From assembly GCA_946222495.1 (NCBI GenBank), contig CAMICF010000011.1:1-25715 (forward strand): a stretch of DNA of 25,715 nucleotides, read 5' to 3'. How positions within the stretch are numbered: the first letter of the stretch is position 1; every line of letters starts with the position of its first letter. The DNA is from an uncultured Janibacter sp. (GTDB lineage Bacteria > Actinomycetota > Actinomycetes > Actinomycetales > Dermatophilaceae). Below the pieces are notes generated by a model that was given only the letters and a program-made list of their open reading frames with translations, did not search any database and was not told the origin of the DNA. The position numbers and the translations under genes were made by a program. This document shows, piece by piece, positions 1 to 8,800 of this stretch.

Positions 1-978
1 GGCCTCGCCGGTGCCCAGGGCGTCATCGGTGACGTCGGCGCCGGCGGCGACGTGCGCGTCACGGCCGAGGACCGACCGCCGGACGCTCGCGCGCTCGTCC
101 ACGCGGGCGCCGGGGAGCACGACGCTCTCCTCGAGGCGGACGCCGGCGGCGATGACCGCCCCCGGGTGGACGACCGTCCCACCGCTCAGCTCGGCGTCCG
201 GGGCCACGACGGCGCCGGGCAGCACGAGCGCAGGACCTCGCGGGGTGGGCTCCGCCCCCGGCCAGGGGCGGAGCAGGAGGTCCCGGTTGGCCGCCACCAG
301 CGCGGCCGGCGACCCGACGTCGAGGAAGTACGCCGCCTCGTCGTGGGCGAGCAGCGCCCCCCGGCCGGCCAGGAGCGGGAAGACCTCCCGCTCGAGGGAG
401 ACCGGCCCGGTGGTGGCCAGGTCGTCGAGCAACCGGGGCCGCACGACGTACGTGCCGGCGTTGACGGTGCGCGAAGGGGGGTCCGGAGACTTCTCGACGA
501 AGGCCGTGATCCGCGCTCCGTCGGTGACGACGCTCCCGTAGGGGCGGGCGTCGGGGACCTCTCGGACGTGCACCGCGCCGACGACCTCACCAGGCGCGGT
601 CGCCAGCAGCTCTACCTGCGCGGAGAGGTCGTGTCCCGAGAGGAGGTCGCCGTTGAGGACGACGACGGCGTCGGCGTCGGGGAGGGACCGCAGCGCCTCG
701 CGGAGCCCGCCGCCGGTGCCCAGCGGGGACTCCTCGACGACCGTGGTGAGGTCGACCCCCTTCGCCCGGAGCGCGGTGACGAGCGCGGCGAAGTCCTCGT
801 GCCGGTACCCGGTCGACAGGACGACCCGGTCCACGCCGGCGCGGGCGAGCGCGGCCACCTGGTGCTCGACGAGGGTCCAGGGGCCGACGGGCAGCAGTGG
901 CTTGGGGCAGTCCGCGGTCAGGGGATGCATCCTCCGGCCGAGGCCGCCGGCGAGGATGACGGCGTCGGTGCGGCTCAG
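1..978 (-). CDS. Sugar-1-phosphate guanylyltransferase, ManB/HddC-like (3' end cut by window edge)
   Basis: This nucleotidyltransferase makes an NDP-sugar, most likely GDP-mannose or GDP-heptose, in the cytoplasm. About 326 codons are visible. The N-terminus carries the nucleotide-binding loop LAGGLGRRMHPLT followed by the KPLLPVG motif. The middle has PLGTGGGL and the metal-site stretch VLNGDLLSG, then FVEKSPDPP and NAGTYV, an order I remember from mycobacterial ManB (Rv3264c). The C-terminal 90 or so residues look like a left-handed beta-helix of hexapeptide repeats and run off the left edge. The acyltransferase stop at 977-975 overlaps the proposed CTG start at 978-976 (CTGA), with a purine-rich GAGGGGTGG just upstream. 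The first ATG (930) lies after the glycine-rich loop and would delete it, and I found no in-frame ATG, GTG or TTG at the junction. The substrate is undecided. With hddA, gmhA and gmhB in the same window, a heptose 1-phosphate (HddC) role is possible, but sequence similarity points equally to mannose 1-phosphate. Confidence 0.8.
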   Translation of the reverse strand, partial: MSRTDAVILAGGLGRRMHPLTADCPKPLLPVGPWTLVEHQVAALARAGVDRVVLSTGYRHEDFAALVTALRAKGVDLTTVVEESPLGTGGGLREALRSLPDADAVVVLNGDLLSGHDLSAQVELLATAPGEVVGAVHVREVPDARPYGSVVTDGARITAFVEKSPDPPSRTVNAGTYVVRPRLLDDLATTGPVSLEREVFPLLAGRGALLAHDEAAYFLDVGSPAALVAANRDLLLRPWPGAEPTPRGPALVLPGAVVAPDAELSGGTVVHPGAVIAAGVRLEESVVLPGARVDERASVRRSVLGRDAHVAAGADVTDDALGTGEA

Positions 979-2918
979 GAGGGATCCACCCCTCGGGAGA
1001 TCTGCTGCAGGCGCGGCGCGAGCCAGCGCCAGAAGACCGGCCCGGACTCGGCCGTGAAGTGGATGGAGTCGTCGTACAGCGGCACGCCGTTGATCTTGCC
1101 GTGGACCTCGTCGCCGGGGCAGAGCAGCGAGTACTGGTCGAGGACGGGGACGTCGTTGGCCTTCGCCCAGTCCTCGACGGTCGCGTTGAGCTCCTTGACG
1201 TACTTCGGGTCGTTGACCCGGTCGATCTCCTCGTTGCCGAAGGTCGGCATCGAGTGGCAGGCGAGGTTGATCAGAGCGAACTCGCTGTCGCCCGAGGCCG
1301 CCTTCGCCTCGTCGAGACTGTCCTCGACGAGCCGGACCCACGGACGCGAGCCGAACTCCACGGTCTTCCCGTCGACGGTGCGGTCGGTGACCATCGACTG
1401 CGCGACGAAGTAGAGGACGACGTCCGGCGTGTCCTGCTCCAGCTCCTCGTCCCAGCTGGCGCGCCACTCGGGGCACTCCGGCTTCTCGGAGAGATCCTCC
1501 CCGTCGGCGTGCCGGGGAGCATCCAGCGGGTCGCACCCCGCGTTGGTGAGTCCGGTGATCTTCAGGTCCGGGTGGTTCGAGGAGCGGAAGTTCGTGATGA
1601 GGCTCTCGGGCACCGAGTTGCCGATGAAGGTCACCTCGGTCATCTCGTTGCCGGGACGGTAGCCCGTCTGGGGGACGGTGACGTCGCCGGAGACGACCTG
1701 CGGTGCGACGGTCTGGGCCGCGACCGGCAGCGACACGGCCCCGATGATCAGCGCCGGGACGGTGGCCCAGCAGACGACGGCACTGACCCTCGGGACCCGG
1801 GGGACGAGTGCCCTGATGCCCTGGCGCCGGATGGGCTGCTCGACGAACCGGTAGGACAGCCACGCCAGGAGACCGGTGAGGACGACCTGCAGAGCCACCC
1901 GGGCCGCGGTCGGCACGGGCAGGACCTGGTCGTTGAGGAAGACGACGATCGGCCAGTGCCACAGGTAGAGGCCGTAGGAGACCGTCCCGATCCGCCGCAG
2001 CGGCTCGAAGGCGAGGATCCTCTGGACCAGGGAGGCGGACGGGCTGGTCGCGGCGACGAGGACGATGCTGATGAGCACGGACAACGGCACCGCGCCCCCT
2101 TCGAAGAGGGCGGACTGGGCCTTCCCGGCCCACCAGAAGGCCGACAGGACGACGAGGAGTGCCGGCAGGGCCAGCCGACGGCACCAGCGATCGAGCGTGC
2201 GCACGAGCGCCCGGTCCACCGATCCGGGGCCGCCGCTGATGAGCGCAGCCACGGCGGCGCCGACGAGCAGCTGGTGGGCGCGGGTGTCGGTGCCGTAGTA
2301 CACGCGGCTCGGGTCGAGACCGGGGTGGTGCAGGAGGGCCATGAGGACGGCCGAGAGGGCGCCCAGCCCCACGAGGATCCAGACGAGCGTGACCCGGCGT
2401 CGGACGAGCGCGAGCAGGGCGATGAGCAGGAGGGGGTAGATGATGTAGAACTGCTCCTCCACCGCCAGGGACCACGCGTGCCGGACCGGCGAAGGGGAGG
2501 CCACCTGCCCGAAGTAGGCCTCGTCCCCGACGACGAAACGCCAGTTGGCCACATAGCCGAGCGTGGCCAGCACGTCCCCGGCGACATTGCCCGTGCGCCC
2601 GGGGAGGGTGAGGAAGGTCGCCGTCGCGAGCACCGCCGCGAGCACGAGGAAGAGCGCCGGCAGGAGCCGCCGCGCCCGTGCCATCCAGAACCCGAGGAGA
2701 TTGATCCGTCCTCGGCGCCGCCGGTGCTCGGCCAGGAGCAGGGAGGTGATGAGGAACCCGGAGATGACGAAGAAGACGTCGACGCCGAACCAGCCGCCGG
2801 GCATGACCCGCGGGAGGACGTGGTAGGCGATGACGGAGAGGACGGCAAACGCCCGCAGGCCGTCGATGGCCGGGCGGTAGGGCAGTGAGGTGTGCTGAAC
2901 GGCTGTCGTCGAGGTCAT
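975..2918 (-). CDS. OafA-like acyltransferase 3 with C-terminal SGNH domain
   Basis: This is a membrane acyltransferase expected to move an acyl (often acetyl) group across the membrane onto a surface glycan. About 647 residues. The N-terminal half is the acyltransferase-3 domain: YRPAIDGLRAFAVLSVIAYH near residue 15, then GVDVFFVISGFLIT, the loop arginines FWMARARRLLP, SLAVEEQFYIIYP, and about ten to eleven membrane helices. The last 190 or so residues form an extracytoplasmic SGNH-type domain with FIGNSVPESL (block I serine, with N where most families have D), NAGCDPL, and a closing DSIHFTAESGPVFWRW that supplies the Asp and His. I chose the ATG at 2918 because it sits behind GGAAACAGGAC and the canonical YRPxIDGLRA follows 14 residues later. 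A further ATG at 2945 and the much longer open frame to 3044 would run into the opposite gene's start. The CTGA overlap with the guanylyltransferase suggests one operon. Confidence 0.9.
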   Translation of the reverse strand: MTSTTAVQHTSLPYRPAIDGLRAFAVLSVIAYHVLPRVMPGGWFGVDVFFVISGFLITSLLLAEHRRRRGRINLLGFWMARARRLLPALFLVLAAVLATATFLTLPGRTGNVAGDVLATLGYVANWRFVVGDEAYFGQVASPSPVRHAWSLAVEEQFYIIYPLLLIALLALVRRRVTLVWILVGLGALSAVLMALLHHPGLDPSRVYYGTDTRAHQLLVGAAVAALISGGPGSVDRALVRTLDRWCRRLALPALLVVLSAFWWAGKAQSALFEGGAVPLSVLISIVLVAATSPSASLVQRILAFEPLRRIGTVSYGLYLWHWPIVVFLNDQVLPVPTAARVALQVVLTGLLAWLSYRFVEQPIRRQGIRALVPRVPRVSAVVCWATVPALIIGAVSLPVAAQTVAPQVVSGDVTVPQTGYRPGNEMTEVTFIGNSVPESLITNFRSSNHPDLKITGLTNAGCDPLDAPRHADGEDLSEKPECPEWRASWDEELEQDTPDVVLYFVAQSMVTDRTVDGKTVEFGSRPWVRLVEDSLDEAKAASGDSEFALINLACHSMPTFGNEEIDRVNDPKYVKELNATVEDWAKANDVPVLDQYSLLCPGDEVHGKINGVPLYDDSIHFTAESGPVFWRWLAPRLQQISRGVDPS

Positions 2919-2943
2919 GTCCTGTTTCCGGTGGGGGCGCTCC

Positions 2944-2949
2944 ATTATG
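2944..2949 (-). promoter_or_regulatory. Candidate -10 box (CATAAT) for the acyltransferase operon
   Basis: Read on the minus strand the hexamer is CATAAT, one mismatch from TATAAT. Transcription would start near 2937 and leave a leader of about 20 bases holding the GGAAACAGGA ribosome site before the ATG at 2918. No convincing -35 is visible. This is an inference from position and sequence only. Confidence 0.4.
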
Positions 2950-2953
2950 ACCA

Positions 2954-2965
2954 GACCCGTGGGTA
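2954..2965 (+). repeat. 12-base promoter-region motif, copy 1 (GACCCGTGGGTA)
   Basis: The same 12 bases occur at 13791-13802, also just upstream of the start of a small membrane-protein gene. The core ACCC-GT-GGGT is an inverted repeat. Here the motif runs directly into the TAATAT box before the ATG at 2977. It could be an operator or part of an alternative-sigma promoter; I cannot tell which from two copies. Confidence 0.45.
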
Positions 2966-2969
2966 ATAT
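2964..2969 (+). promoter_or_regulatory. Candidate -10 box (TAATAT) giving a leaderless mRNA
   Basis: TAATAT ends seven bases before the ATG at 2977, the spacing expected if transcription starts at the start codon itself. There is no Shine-Dalgarno sequence between the box and the ATG. Leaderless transcripts from TANNNT boxes are common in actinobacteria. The inference rests on spacing; no -35 is clear. Confidence 0.45.
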
Positions 2970-2976
2970 GCGGGGC

Positions 2977-3615
2977 ATGACAGACCTCTCCGAGGCGACT
3001 TCGCCCACACGGCGGTTCGCCCCCCTGGCCATCATCATCGCCATCCCGCTGCTGGTCGCGGCGATCTTCTACTTCGTGACTCCGGTCGTGCTGGAGACGG
3101 GCGGCGAGCAGGGCATCTTCAAGTGCGGGTCGCCGAGCTCGCCCAACGCCGACGCGGAGAACGTCTGCTCCCAGCCGGAGAAGGTCCAGCGCAACCAGGC
3201 GATCTTCTCCGGACTCGCGGGCGTGGGTCTCCTCGCTCTCGGGACGGTCTGGCTGCTCCGCGGCCAGCGTCGCGACGAGGACGAGTGGGACGACGACGAT
3301 CACGACTACCGGCGCCGGGACGACGACCACGACGTGCGTGAGACCCGCGAGCGGGGCCGGAGGGCCGACCGCGGCCACGGCGGCGGCCTGCACGGCCCCT
3401 CGCGCGACCGGGGCACGGACCGACCCCGGTCCCGGGCCGCGGACGACGACTTCGCCACGGACACCGGCGCCGAGCGCGACGCCACCGAGACCCGTTCCTC
3501 GCGGCACGCCCCGGGCGGACGCCGCTCCGTGCTCCGCGACGATGACTTCGCCGACCGGCCGGCGCGGCGAAGCGCCGATGCGGACGACGACTGGTCCTCG
3601 GACGGCTGGCGCTGA
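2977..3615 (+). CDS. Two-helix membrane protein with long charged tail
   Basis: I do not recognise a named family. The 212-residue protein has two membrane segments, about residues 14-38 and 75-94. They enclose a short loop of about 36 residues with two cysteines (C50 and C64) that could form a disulfide if the loop is outside the cell. The C-terminal 115 residues are extremely rich in Asp, Arg, Glu and His, low in hydrophobic residues and probably disordered and cytoplasmic. They contain two copies of a DDDFA element (near residues 159 and 189). The ATG at 2977 is preferred over the one at 2968 (which lies within the -10 box) and the one at 2917. Its stop overlaps the methyltransferase start by one base (TGATG), so the two are translationally coupled. 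A role in surface-glycan assembly is inferred from context only. Confidence 0.75.
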   Translation: MTDLSEATSPTRRFAPLAIIIAIPLLVAAIFYFVTPVVLETGGEQGIFKCGSPSSPNADAENVCSQPEKVQRNQAIFSGLAGVGLLALGTVWLLRGQRRDEDEWDDDDHDYRRRDDDHDVRETRERGRRADRGHGGGLHGPSRDRGTDRPRSRAADDDFATDTGAERDATETRSSRHAPGGRRSVLRDDDFADRPARRSADADDDWSSDGWR

Positions 3616-4451
3616 TGCGGGTCGATGACTTCCTGGCCGAGGTCGATCGCGCCTTCGCCGGGGACCCCCAGACGAGCGAGCCCACGGACCCGGCCTTCGC
3701 GGAGATCGCGGCGACGGTCAACGGCTACACCTCGGCCAACGAGCTCGCGGTGCTCAACGCCGCGGCGCGGATCATGCCGGCCGACGAGTGCTACCTCGAG
3801 GTCGGCAGCTACAAGGGCCGCTCGATGTGCGCCGCGGTCCGGGGCGTGAGCGACAAGGCCTTCTACATCGTCGAGAATTACCTCGAGTTCGGCATGCAGG
3901 GCCAGGAGGCCCGCGCCGAGCTCGAGCGCAACCTCGAGACCCACGCCTCGCACGCGGACGTGCGCCTCATCGAGGGCAACTGCTTCTCGCTGCTCCACCG
4001 GCCGGGGATCATCGACCGCCCCGTCGGGGTCTACTTCTACGACGGCGAGCACACCGGGCTGTCGCACTACCTCGCGCTCGGGATCATCGAGCCGTGGCTG
4101 GCCGACGAGGCGATCGTCCTCGTGGACGACGCGACCTACCCGATGGTCAGCGACGCGCACGACGACTTCATCGCGAAGCACCCCCAGTGGCGCGTCGAGC
4201 GCCGCTGGGACGCGGAGACCAACGGCGATCCGCGGTGGGCCAACGGCCTGCACGCCCTGAGCTTCCGGCGGGACGCCGCCACCGCGCGGGGGAGTGAGGA
4301 GGCCTGGGACGTCCGCTGGCGTCGGCTCGCCTACCTCTCCTCGCTCGGCCCGGGGCAGAAGGCCGCGTGGAAGGCGATCCATCGCTTCCCCGAGCTCATC
4401 CCGCTCGCGAAGAAGCTCTACCCCTCGAAGAAGGCCAGCTCGATCGAGTAG
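3615..4451 (+). CDS. Class I SAM-dependent methyltransferase (Methyltransf_24-like)
   Basis: 278 residues. The motif YLEVGSYKGRS at residues 60-70 is the SAM-binding glycine loop, FYIVENY follows, and YDGEHTGLSHYLAL near 141 plus IVLVDDATYP near 168 are typical of the Methyltransf_24 group of sugar and small-molecule methyltransferases. The C-terminal 50 residues are rich in basic and aromatic residues and end in a Lys-rich stretch. The ATG shares one base with the stop of the preceding membrane-protein gene. The gene ends four bases before the convergent flippase stop with no hairpin between, so read-through antisense transcription is possible. Methylation of a surface-glycan sugar is the likely role from context; the acceptor is unknown. 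Confidence 0.8.
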   Translation: MRVDDFLAEVDRAFAGDPQTSEPTDPAFAEIAATVNGYTSANELAVLNAAARIMPADECYLEVGSYKGRSMCAAVRGVSDKAFYIVENYLEFGMQGQEARAELERNLETHASHADVRLIEGNCFSLLHRPGIIDRPVGVYFYDGEHTGLSHYLALGIIEPWLADEAIVLVDDATYPMVSDAHDDFIAKHPQWRVERRWDAETNGDPRWANGLHALSFRRDAATARGSEEAWDVRWRRLAYLSSLGPGQKAAWKAIHRFPELIPLAKKLYPSKKASSIE

Positions 4452-4455
4452 GCCC

Positions 4456-5721
4456 TCACTCCCGGGTCAGGCCAAGCGCTTCCGCGGTCTCGGCCGACTC
4501 GGGGTCGGGGGTGGTTTCCCCCTTCGGCACCCGCAGGAGCCCGAGGAGGGCGACGACGGCGGCGGTGCCACCGACCGTGGCGAAGACCTCGTACGCGGAG
4601 CCGTTGAACCAGAGGAGCACGAGGCCGCTCTGGATGCCGGCCGCGGCCCAGACGACGGCCGTGAGCACGTGGTCGCCGCGACCCATCCCGGCGAAGAGCC
4701 ACACCTGGACGACGGCCCAGAGGGTGCCGGTCGCGGCCGCCCACACGAGCAGGGGCTCGGCATCCGTGAACGCGCGGCCTCCCGACAGCGCCACGAGCGG
4801 CCCGGGGAGCACCGCGCACCCCAGGGTCACGAGCGCGCCGAGGCCCACCACGCCCAGGGCCGATCGGTGCAGGGTGGCCCGCACGTGCGCGCCACCGGCG
4901 TCGGCGACGACCGGGACAACGGTGAGGGCGAGGAACTGGGTGCCCCAGAAGACGACCTTGCCGAAGAGCGCGGCCAGCGCGTAGGAGCCGCTGGCGTGGT
5001 CGGACAGCACCGTCCGGGCGAGGACCACGTCGAGGCTGGAGAGGGCCATGAGGCCGGCCAGGGCGATGTTGCTCCGGACGAGGTCCTCGAGGACGACGAG
5101 CGCGCGGGGTGACCGGGCGCCGGGCCGGAGCTGACGTCGGGAGAGCCCCAGGGCGACGACGAGGGTGACGACCGCGGCCACGAAGGTCGCGGCGAAGACC
5201 TCGTGCACCGCGAACCCCCAGCCCACGGCGGCGACGGCCGCGAGCATGCGCGTTCCCGCGGTGACGAGGTAGACGGCCGAGAGACGGCCGAAGGACTCGC
5301 GCCCGAGCAGCACCCCCTGGAGGGCGCCGGTGACGGTCATCGGCAGGAGCATGAGCGCCATCCAGACCACGGACCACGCGGTCTCCAACCGCAGGACGTG
5401 CGTGAGCAGGGGAGCGCAGGCGATGGTCGTGACGGCGAGGACGAGCCCCACGCACGCGGACGTCGTCAGGGCCGTGACCTGCTGGTCCGTGTCGAGGTGG
5501 GCCCGTGTCTGGCGCCGCGCCACGACGACCTGGAAGGCGCCGGCGGGCATCGCCAGCAGCACGCCGTAGGTGTTGAGCGCGGAGAAGCCGCCGAAGTCCT
5601 CGGGCCCGAGCGTCGCGGAGACCAGGGCCACGAAGACATAGCTCATGACGTTCGCGAGGCCCATGGCCACGCCTAGCGCCAGCCCGGCGAAGGGGAGTGC
5701 GCGACGCGTGCGCGACGACAT
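4456..5721 (-). CDS. Polysaccharide flippase, Wzx/MATE-like membrane protein
   Basis: 421 residues and almost entirely hydrophobic, with roughly twelve predicted membrane helices separated by short Arg-rich loops. The first helix pair carries the stretch ATLGPEDFGGFSALNTYGVL, close to the LGxxxFGxxxx signature of O-antigen/teichoic-acid exporters. QVVVARRQTRAH follows, another typical feature after helix 2. These proteins flip undecaprenyl- or decaprenyl-linked oligosaccharides to the outer face of the membrane. The ATG at 5721 has AGGAGAG a few bases upstream. The gene is divergent from the large GT-C operon and convergent with the methyltransferase. The export substrate is most simply the glycan made by the neighbouring glycosyltransferases, an inference from location. 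Confidence 0.85.
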   Translation of the reverse strand: MSSRTRRALPFAGLALGVAMGLANVMSYVFVALVSATLGPEDFGGFSALNTYGVLLAMPAGAFQVVVARRQTRAHLDTDQQVTALTTSACVGLVLAVTTIACAPLLTHVLRLETAWSVVWMALMLLPMTVTGALQGVLLGRESFGRLSAVYLVTAGTRMLAAVAAVGWGFAVHEVFAATFVAAVVTLVVALGLSRRQLRPGARSPRALVVLEDLVRSNIALAGLMALSSLDVVLARTVLSDHASGSYALAALFGKVVFWGTQFLALTVVPVVADAGGAHVRATLHRSALGVVGLGALVTLGCAVLPGPLVALSGGRAFTDAEPLLVWAAATGTLWAVVQVWLFAGMGRGDHVLTAVVWAAAGIQSGLVLLWFNGSAYEVFATVGGTAAVVALLGLLRVPKGETTPDPESAETAEALGLTRE

Positions 5722-5764
5722 GGCTCTCCTGCGGGGCTCGAGTGCGGTCCGTGTGACTGAGGCG

Positions 5765-5770
5765 ATGTTA
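5765..5770 (-). promoter_or_regulatory. Candidate -10 box (TAACAT) for the flippase
   Basis: On the minus strand the hexamer reads TAACAT, a good TANNNT match. It would start transcription near 5758, about 37 bases before the ATG at 5721. No -35 is obvious. Confidence 0.35.
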
Positions 5771-5800
5771 CGCCCCGGTAGTCGATTCCCCCGTGTCGGA

Positions 5801-5806
5801 TAGGAT
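5801..5806 (+). promoter_or_regulatory. Candidate -10 box (TAGGAT) for the GT operon
   Basis: TAGGAT lies about 60 bases before the chosen GTG start and would place the transcript start near 5813. The 145-base divergent interval (5722-5866) holds this box, the flippase box on the other strand and the ribosome site at 5851. I see no operator repeat in it. Confidence 0.4.
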
Positions 5807-5850
5807 CGGCCGTCCGGCGTGCTGCAGGTACGTCAACCTTGGATTTTGGC

Positions 5851-5858
5851 GAGAGGAG
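5851..5858 (+). promoter_or_regulatory. Ribosome binding site deciding the 5867 start
   Basis: GAGAGGAG ends eight bases before the GTG at 5867. The open frame extends 16 codons further upstream, but that extension overlaps the leader and lacks its own ribosome site, so the GTG here is the likely start. Confidence 0.6.
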
Positions 5859-5866
5859 ACCTCAGC

Positions 5867-8800
5867 GTGCGCAGCCGGCTTCGGCTTCCGCGAGCGATCT
5901 CCGCCCGCGCGGTCTCGGTGGTCCTCCTCGTCGTCCTCGGCGTGATCGTCTTCGCCAACAGCTGGGGGGTCTTCCAGACCGACATCAAGCCCGAGGTCTA
6001 CCTCGCCCCGGGCGAGATGCTCCCGCGCTACCTCTCGGCCTGGACGACGTCCCCGTACCTCGGGTCACCGAACTTCAACGTGGGGCTCGTCCCCGTCCTG
6101 CTCGTGACGGCGCTGCTGCGCGTCATCGGCCTCGACCCGGAGATGGCCTTCAAGGTCTACCACCTCGTCCTCTGGGCCCTCGGCGCTTGGGGAGCCAACC
6201 GTCTCCTGCGGGCCCTCGTCCCGACCGCCAGCGTCTGGGCCGGCCTGCTCGCCGGGGTGGCCTACATCGCCAACCCCTACGCCGTGGCCGGCGGCAGCAC
6301 CCTGGCCATCGCCCTGCCCATGGCGCTCCTGCCGTGGATGCTCGTCGCCATGACCAAGGCCCTGCGCCATCCCACGGGATGGGCCTGGCCGGCCGCGGTC
6401 GGTCTCGCCTTCTTCGGCATGAGCGGGATGAACGTCGGCGTCGTCCCCGTCTACCAACTCCTCCTCGTCATCCCGCTCGCCCTGTACGTGCGGGCCGACA
6501 GCGGCCTCACCTGGAAGCAGGTCGCGGGCGTCCTCGCGAAGAGCGCCCTCTTCGTCATCGTCGTCTCCCTGTACTGGCTCGTCCCCGGCGCGGCGGCCAG
6601 CGACACCGGCAGCCAGATCGCGGCCGGGTCGGAGACCCTCGACGGCATCGCCCGGACGAGCTCCTTCGTCGAGGTCCTGCGTGGGCTCGGCCTGTGGTCC
6701 TACTACGGCGCGTCCGACGCCGGTCCCTGGCTGCCGCAGTACGCGATCTACTTCTCGAGCGCCGTGATCATCCTGCTCACGATGCTCTGGCCGGCCGCCG
6801 CGCTGCTCTCGCTCAAGGTCGTCCCCGCCCGCCTGGCCCGCTTCTCCGCCGTGGCCGCCGGCGTGGTCGCCGTCATCATGGTCGGGCTGTACCCGGGCGG
6901 CTACGGGGGGTCCCCCTTCGCCGCGCTCCTGCGCCTCCTCTTCGACAACGGCGGCCCTCTCGTCGCCTTCCGCACGACGAACAAGGTCGGTGCCGGTCTG
7001 GCGCTGGCCTTCGCCCTCGTCCTCGGGGTCGCGCTCGTGCGGGTCCTTCCCCGGATGATCCACAGGCCGGGACGGGCGCCCCTCGTCGGCGGCCTGATCA
7101 CGGCGGTGACCTTCGCGCTCGTCGCCCCGGCCGTGACGGGGAACCTCTACGTCTCGCCGATGGACGTCCCCGACTACTGGGAGGAGGGGGCGAAGGCCGT
7201 CGACAAGGGCGACCCGGACAAGCGGGTCCTCATGCTCCCGGGGCAGACCCGGTCCTCCTACCGGTGGAGCCTCGAGCGTCCCGACGACGTGCCCAACTCG
7301 CTCTTCACCCGTGACGCGGTCATCCCGGAGACCATCCCCAACACCTCCGCGAGCGGCGGCAACTACCTCGCCGCCCTCGACGACACCCTGCAGTCCGGCA
7401 CGGCCGGGACGCACAGCATCTCTCCCTTCGCCCGGTACCTCGGGGCCGACCACGTCCTCCTCCGCCACGACGTCGTCTGGGAGGACACCGGTGGCGCCCG
7501 TCCCGCGGAGACCGCGAAGGCGCTGGCCGAGGACCCGGGGCTGCAGGGCCTGCGCAACTTCGGCCAGCCGGGCCAGAACATGTTCACCGAGTCCGCCCCG
7601 CCGAACTCGGAGGAGGAGGCGGTCCTGCACCCGCTCCAGCTCTACGGGGTCAACGACTCCCAGGGCATGGTGCGGGCCACCCCGGCGACCGGCAGCCTCG
7701 TCGTCGCCGGCGACGCCTGGGCGATCCCGCCGCTCTCCGAGGAGGGCATGCTCGAGGGGCAACCGGCCATCCGCTACGCGCACGACGTCTCCTCGGAGGA
7801 GCTGCAGACGCTGCTCGACGAGGGCGGTCGGATGGTCCTCACCGACACCAACCAGCGGCGTGCCGCCATCGTCAATCGGCTGACCGCCAACCAGGGCGCG
7901 ATCGTCTCCGAGGACGAGAAGCCGAAGATCATGCGGACCCTCGGCGACGACCCGCGGGACCAGAGCACCCTCGTCACCGAGGGCGTCCAGGTCGAGTCCA
8001 GCACCGCCGGTGGTGCCTTCTTCGACCTGCCGCACGGCGTGGCGGAAAATGCCGTCGACGGTGACCCGGAGACCTCCTGGCTCTTCGGTGACTTCCGTCG
8101 TGCGAAGGGGCAGTCGATCACCCTGACGTTGCCCAAGGACCGCACCCTCGACGACATCGAGATCGACACCACCTCGCTCGGGGACGTGCAGATCTCGACG
8201 CTCGGGGTGCAGGCCGGCTCGACGAAGAAGTCGGTCAAGGTCGCCGAGAACGGCACCGCGAAGGTCGACCTCGGCGGGGTGCGCACCGACGAGGTGACGC
8301 TCACCGTCGACGGGATCGCCGGCGGCGGGTTCAGCCTCGTCGGGATCACGGAGATCGACCTCGGCCACGAGGACCTCACCGCGGCGCGCACCACCCGCGT
8401 GCCGGACACGCTCAGCCGCCTGTACGGCGAGCTGCCGGCCCAGCAGCGGGAGGGCTTCGGCAAGCGCCCCCTCGACATCGCCTTCACCCGGGTGAAGAAC
8501 ACCGACTCCACCGGTGACGACACCGAGCAGGACCTCCGCCGCGACTTCACCGTGCCGGACGACCGGACCTTCCGCTCCAGCGCGAAGATCCGGGCCCGCG
8601 GCGAGCGCGAGCCGCTCGCGGACCGGCTGGCCGGGGCGGACAGGACCTATCGCGCCCGCTCCAACCACACGTACTTCGACTCGCTGAAGTACCGCGCGTC
8701 ACAGGCCTCCGACGCCTCGTCCTCCACGGCGTGGATCCCCGGGGGCAACATCGCCGAGTCCTGGTGGGAGATCCGTGGCCCCGAGCGCGACCTCTCCGAG

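Noticed and set aside
1059..2888. Open frame of about 600 codons on the plus strand opposite the acyltransferase
   Set aside because: Composition is Asp/Gly/Glu/Arg-rich without any hydrophobic or motif structure, as expected of the complement of a high-GC gene. The minus-strand protein has clear family motifs throughout.
4452..4455. Possible terminator between the convergent methyltransferase and flippase genes
   Set aside because: Only four bases separate the stops and I found no stable hairpin nearby.
6065..8668. Open frame of about 870 codons on the minus strand inside the GT-C gene
   Set aside because: Low-complexity Gly/Asp/Arg composition with no recognisable domain. Stop codons are rare in this frame because of GC bias, and the plus-strand protein is well supported.
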